This document shows, one piece after another, positions 61,485 through 64,000 of a DNA stretch of 64,000 nucleotides; the stretch's first letter is position 1; the number at the start of each line of letters is the position of its first letter. Source of the stretch: Rhodohalobacter sp. 614A (lineage in GTDB: Bacteria > Bacteroidota > Rhodothermia > Balneolales > Balneolaceae); the NCBI RefSeq assembly GCF_021462415.1, contig NZ_JAKEDS010000001.1, positions 840,273-904,272 of the forward strand. The letters are read 5' to 3'. Under the pieces are notes generated by a model. That model saw only the letters and a program-made list of their open reading frames with translations, was not told the origin of the DNA and did not search any database. The position numbers were made by a program, and so were the translations under genes.

Positions 61485-61896
61485 TACACAGGTACATTAA
61501 GTAGTAGAATTTCAAATGATGCAGAGTCTCCAAAAATACGGACATCCGGAAGTATTATCAACACCAATGTGGATAATTTTTTCTTGAATGATTTTGAGAG
61601 CTTTTCCTTCAAGGGGAACAAGCAGGTTATTTGCTATACTCGATATTTAGGTCATTCTGAGCTGGACTCAGAATTTCATACTTATAAGTGTTGATTGGCT
61701 GAGATCCTGAATCCCCCACCGGGATCCCTTCGGGAAAGTTCAGGATGACTTTAAATCAGATCATCAAGCAGAGAAAATTAAGATTTTTTAATTTTTTTGC
61801 TCCAAATCCAATCTGCTTCTCTCTTCACTTCGTACCTATTCATGTAGACAGCTAAAAATCAAATAACTAATAATGAAAGAATAGAGGATTAAGATT
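61485..61896. other. Intergenic region, 412 bases, with one repeat element
   Basis: Separates ffh (minus) from the ferritin-like genes (plus). It holds a family B repeat at 61651-61749 and otherwise AT-rich sequence. I saw no RNA gene or ORF of note; promoters for both directions should be here. Confidence 0.5.
61651..61749. repeat. Interspersed repeat, family B
   Basis: Starts GTCATTCTGAGC and ends GTTCAGGATGAC, with internal GAGATCCTGAA and a CGGGATCCCTTCGGGA hairpin. The ends are complementary, as in family A, but the core sequence differs. Confidence 0.6.
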
Positions 61897-62625
61897 ATGT
61901 CTGATGCAAATAATAGCCTTTTGGATCAAACGAAGAGCAAGGGATTATCGAGGAAGAAATTCCTTAAATATGCCGGGACATCGGCGGTAACCTTGTTTGC
62001 TTTTGGTCTTGTAGCCTGTGAAGACGATAACCCCATGGGTATGGACAATGATGATGACGAGATGGTTAATCTCGGGTCAGGTGATGTTGGTGTCCTTAAT
62101 TATGCCTATGCACTCGAGCAGTTGGAAGCGGCATTTTATATCGCCGTTCTGGATTCACCTTATAACGGAATGAGTTCGGAAGAAGGACAAATCATGGAAG
62201 ATTTGCGAAATCATGAGGTGGCTCACCGCGACTGGTTTATGGCGGCAATCTCATCCGTAGCACCGAATGCCATTATTCCCGGCCTGACACCAGATTTCAG
62301 TTCTGTTGATTTTGCCGACCGTGCAAGTGTGCTTCAAACCGCACAGGCTTTTGAGGATTTAGGAGTGTCGGCTTATAACGGGGCAGGTCAGTTAATTGAG
62401 AATACAGATTACCTCGTTGAAGCCGGAAAGATTGTTTCTGTCGAGGCAAGACACGCAGCGGCAATCCGGTCGATCATCGGAATGAGTAACACCTCTTTTG
62501 CCGGCGATGATATTATTGACATGAATGGACTGGAGATGACCAGAACCCCGAATGATGTTCTTGGAATTGCTCAAAACTTCATTACCGAGCAGATCGACGG
62601 AAGTAACCTGCCCCAACCTCAATAG
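61897..62625 (+). CDS. Exported ferritin-like domain protein (lipoprotein type)
   Basis: 242 residues. The N-terminus SRKKFLKYAG followed by a hydrophobic run and LVAC fits a Tat-like signal ending in a lipobox. The body is the four-helix Ferritin_2 domain: NYAYALEQLEAAFY (Glu), LRNHEVAHRDWF (Glu/His), FEDLGVSAYNGAG and SVEARHAAAIRSI (Glu/His), the likely di-metal ligands. Proteins of this type occur in desiccation- or oxidative-stress sets. Followed after 27 bases by a paralogue, so the two share a transcript. Confidence 0.88.
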   Translation: MSDANNSLLDQTKSKGLSRKKFLKYAGTSAVTLFAFGLVACEDDNPMGMDNDDDEMVNLGSGDVGVLNYAYALEQLEAAFYIAVLDSPYNGMSSEEGQIMEDLRNHEVAHRDWFMAAISSVAPNAIIPGLTPDFSSVDFADRASVLQTAQAFEDLGVSAYNGAGQLIENTDYLVEAGKIVSVEARHAAAIRSIIGMSNTSFAGDDIIDMNGLEMTRTPNDVLGIAQNFITEQIDGSNLPQPQ

Positions 62626-62652
62626 AAATTTTTAGCCTAAACAGACAAAACT

Positions 62653-63465
62653 ATGAGTTTGATAAAATTTTTAGACCAATTCAACGACAAAGAATTAGAC
62701 AATGAAGCCAAGGATAAATTCTTAAGCAGAAAAGATGCTTTAGGAAAGCTGACAGATTTCAGCAAGAAGCTTGCTCTTTCTGCAATTCCGCTCGGAGCGA
62801 TGAGTGCACTTTCGAGTCCGGCCAAAGCGCAATCCACCGATGATTTGATTGGTGTGCTGAATTATGCCCTGACGCTGGAACATCTTGAGAATGAATTCTA
62901 CGCGATGGGAAATGCACAATCAGGTTTAATTCCAGGTGGAAAGGACGCCGATATTTTTATGCAAATCGGCAAGCACGAACAACAGCATGTTGATTTCCTG
63001 ATCGATACCATCGGAACTCTTGGCGGAGATCCCATCGACAAGCCCGAGTTTGATTTTACTGTGGGCGGAGCGTTTGATCCGTTCAATAATTACGATCAGT
63101 TCCTGGCTCTTTCGCAGGCATTTGAAGATACCGGCGTGCGTGCTTACAAAGGCCAGGCGCCGGCCGTTCAGGGAGTTCCGCAGGTATTAACGGCTGCCCT
63201 GGCGATTCATTCCGTTGAGGCCCGTCACGCATCCGAAGTTCGGAGACTTCGAGGCCTGAAGGGTTGGATTACGCAGGATAATCGCGGTGCAGGTATGCCG
63301 GAAGCTACACAAGCTGTCTACAATGGAGAAAATCAGACTTCACAATTAGGAGTGGATGTTACATCTGTAACCGATGTTGGTGCTGACGGCGTAACCGAAG
63401 CCTGGGATGAATTCCTGACAATGGACGAAGTGACAACGATCGCCAGCTTGTTCATTTCTTCTTAA
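62653..63465 (+). CDS. Exported ferritin-like domain protein
   Basis: 270 residues. An N-terminal SRKDALGKL and hydrophobic segment ending SSPAKAQ act as an export signal. The Ferritin_2 domain has the same metal-site pattern: NYALTLEHLENEFY, IGKHEQQHVDF, FEDTGVRAYKGQ and SVEARHASEVRRL. It ends with a short extension (VTEAWDEFLTMDEV). It pairs with the preceding gene; together they look like a two-subunit or redundant system. Metal identity and reaction are not known. Confidence 0.88.
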   Translation: MSLIKFLDQFNDKELDNEAKDKFLSRKDALGKLTDFSKKLALSAIPLGAMSALSSPAKAQSTDDLIGVLNYALTLEHLENEFYAMGNAQSGLIPGGKDADIFMQIGKHEQQHVDFLIDTIGTLGGDPIDKPEFDFTVGGAFDPFNNYDQFLALSQAFEDTGVRAYKGQAPAVQGVPQVLTAALAIHSVEARHASEVRRLRGLKGWITQDNRGAGMPEATQAVYNGENQTSQLGVDVTSVTDVGADGVTEAWDEFLTMDEVTTIASLFISS

Positions 63466-63472
63466 AACTCAT

Positions 63473-63499
63473 GTGAGCTTTCCATATCGGGAAGCTCAC
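63473..63499 (+). terminator. Terminator after the ferritin-like gene pair
   Basis: GTGAGCTT pairs with AAGCTCAC, extended by CC/GG, followed by TTTCTCACTTTT. It begins eight bases after the stop codon. Confidence 0.75.
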
Positions 63500-63665
63500 T
63501 TTCTCACTTTTCTGCTGCGTTGAAAATCAATGAATAAATAATTTCTTCTCAACCCAAAGATTGGGTTAACAATGTGTTGTTTGGGATTGTTGAACCGGGA
63601 GATTCTTTGTCATAGAACTTTAAGGCGACTTTTCCCGAAACATCACATACGTCCGAAGGTCCATG

Positions 63666-63694
63666 GAAAGCCAGGTTTGATCTGCCTGGCTTTT
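63666..63694 (+). terminator. Second Rho-independent terminator without an obvious gene
   Basis: AAAGCCAGG and CCTGGCTTT form a perfect 9-base stem with a 9-base loop, followed by a T-rich run (TTCCTTTTCC). It would end a transcript starting between 63500 and 63650. Confidence 0.65.
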
Positions 63695-63883
63695 CCTTTT
63701 CCTTGCCTTAGAGAATCTGGGATCTTTAGATCACCGATATGAAAATGATCTGGAAGACTGAACTTTACCCAAACAATTGAAATTCAAACCTTTGATGAAA
63801 ACAGTAAAACTATTTTTGTAGATTGTTGTAGTAGTTCAATTATTTAAAGCTAGAAATGCAGAAGCTATAGATTGGTGGAAAGA

Positions 63884-64000
63884 ATGAATTTGCAATCACA
63901 GAAAATCCTGTTTCTTTCAGGCTTGCTTATTATTGCGTCATGCTCGTCAAATACAGATCAGGAACAGAATAAAGAAATTATAACAGAGGAGTTTGGAACG
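63884..64000 (+). CDS. Lipoprotein, partial (C-terminus beyond right edge)
   Basis: 39 codons to the edge from ATG 63884, with GGTGGAAAG upstream. The signal peptide ILFLSGLLIIAS-C ends in a lipobox at Cys20, followed by SSNTDQEQNKE. Identity of the mature protein cannot be judged. Confidence 0.65.
   Translation, partial: MNLQSQKILFLSGLLIIASCSSNTDQEQNKEIITEEFGT

Larger units (their letters stand above)
63466..63883. other. Intergenic region, 418 bases, with two hairpins and a possible small RNA
   Basis: It holds a terminator at 63473-63499, a CCCAA/TTGGG hairpin near 63551-63567, and a second strong terminator-like hairpin at 63666-63694 with no gene in front of it. The last could end a short untranslated transcript from ~63520. 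No tRNA or known RNA family was recognised. Confidence 0.4.

Overview
The window looks like a chromosomal segment of a Gram-negative FCB-group bacterium, most likely a Balneolota (Balneolaceae-like) organism. The evidence is moderate GC content, many Sec/lipobox-exported proteins, outer-membrane barrels, DUF5916 and DUF4097 proteins, a YfiT/BstA-type thiol transferase, an S16 ribosomal protein with a very long acidic tail, and interspersed palindromic repeats. This placement is inferred from gene content only. No rRNA, tRNA or CRISPR array was recognised.

Layout. 0-8.4 kb (minus strand): the edge of an outer-membrane barrel gene, a DUF72 protein, a small unknown protein, then a redox group of ferredoxin-NADP reductase, a dihydroorotate-dehydrogenase-like flavoprotein and pyruvate:ferredoxin oxidoreductase (nifJ), followed by a HAD phosphatase. 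8.7-10.1 kb: an alpha/beta-hydrolase-fold protein that seems to have lost its catalytic Ser and His, and a NarL-type response regulator. 10.3-17.3 kb: a complete ebo cluster split into two divergent arms, eboF-eboE-eboD on minus and eboA-eboB-eboC on plus. This set is known elsewhere for moving or processing a metabolite towards the periplasm (scytonemin precursor in cyanobacteria). 17.5-23.8 kb: a collagen-like lipoprotein, a DinB/YfiT protein, unknowns and a large propeller/HEAT/cytochrome c lipoprotein.

23.9-33.6 kb is the most unusual part. Two paralogous modules (ECF sigma factor, membrane anti-sigma with periplasmic HEAT repeats, two secreted DUF4097 proteins) diverge from a repeat-filled intergenic region. 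A DUF5916 outer-membrane-type protein follows the plus-strand module. A TGTAAC-N16-CGTCTA type element sits before the DUF5916 gene, and close relatives of it sit before both sigma genes, which suggests one envelope-stress regulon.

33.6-47.6 kb is accessory and metabolic: an exported methyltransferase, an amidohydrolase, an RhlE helicase with a terminator-like leader hairpin, an AbrB/Doc toxin-antitoxin pair with a palindromic operator, an IS1595-family element carrying a coupled membrane-protein gene, oxidoreductases, lgt preceded by an 11-copy heptamer array, a SIMPL protein and a secreted esterase. 47.6-54.5 kb: a 2OG oxygenase, an SDR plus SMP-30 lactonase pair, a membrane protein/XRE pair, DUF2914, purM and an endonuclease/phosphatase-fold protein. 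54.5-54.95 kb is an AT-rich gap with several DnaA-box-like sites. 54.95-61.5 kb holds dtd, a PGM-superfamily enzyme, a small barrel, adk and the conserved translation/SRP operon ffh-rpsP-rimM-trmD-rplS. 61.9-63.5 kb holds two tandem exported ferritin-like proteins, and a truncated lipoprotein gene runs off the right edge.
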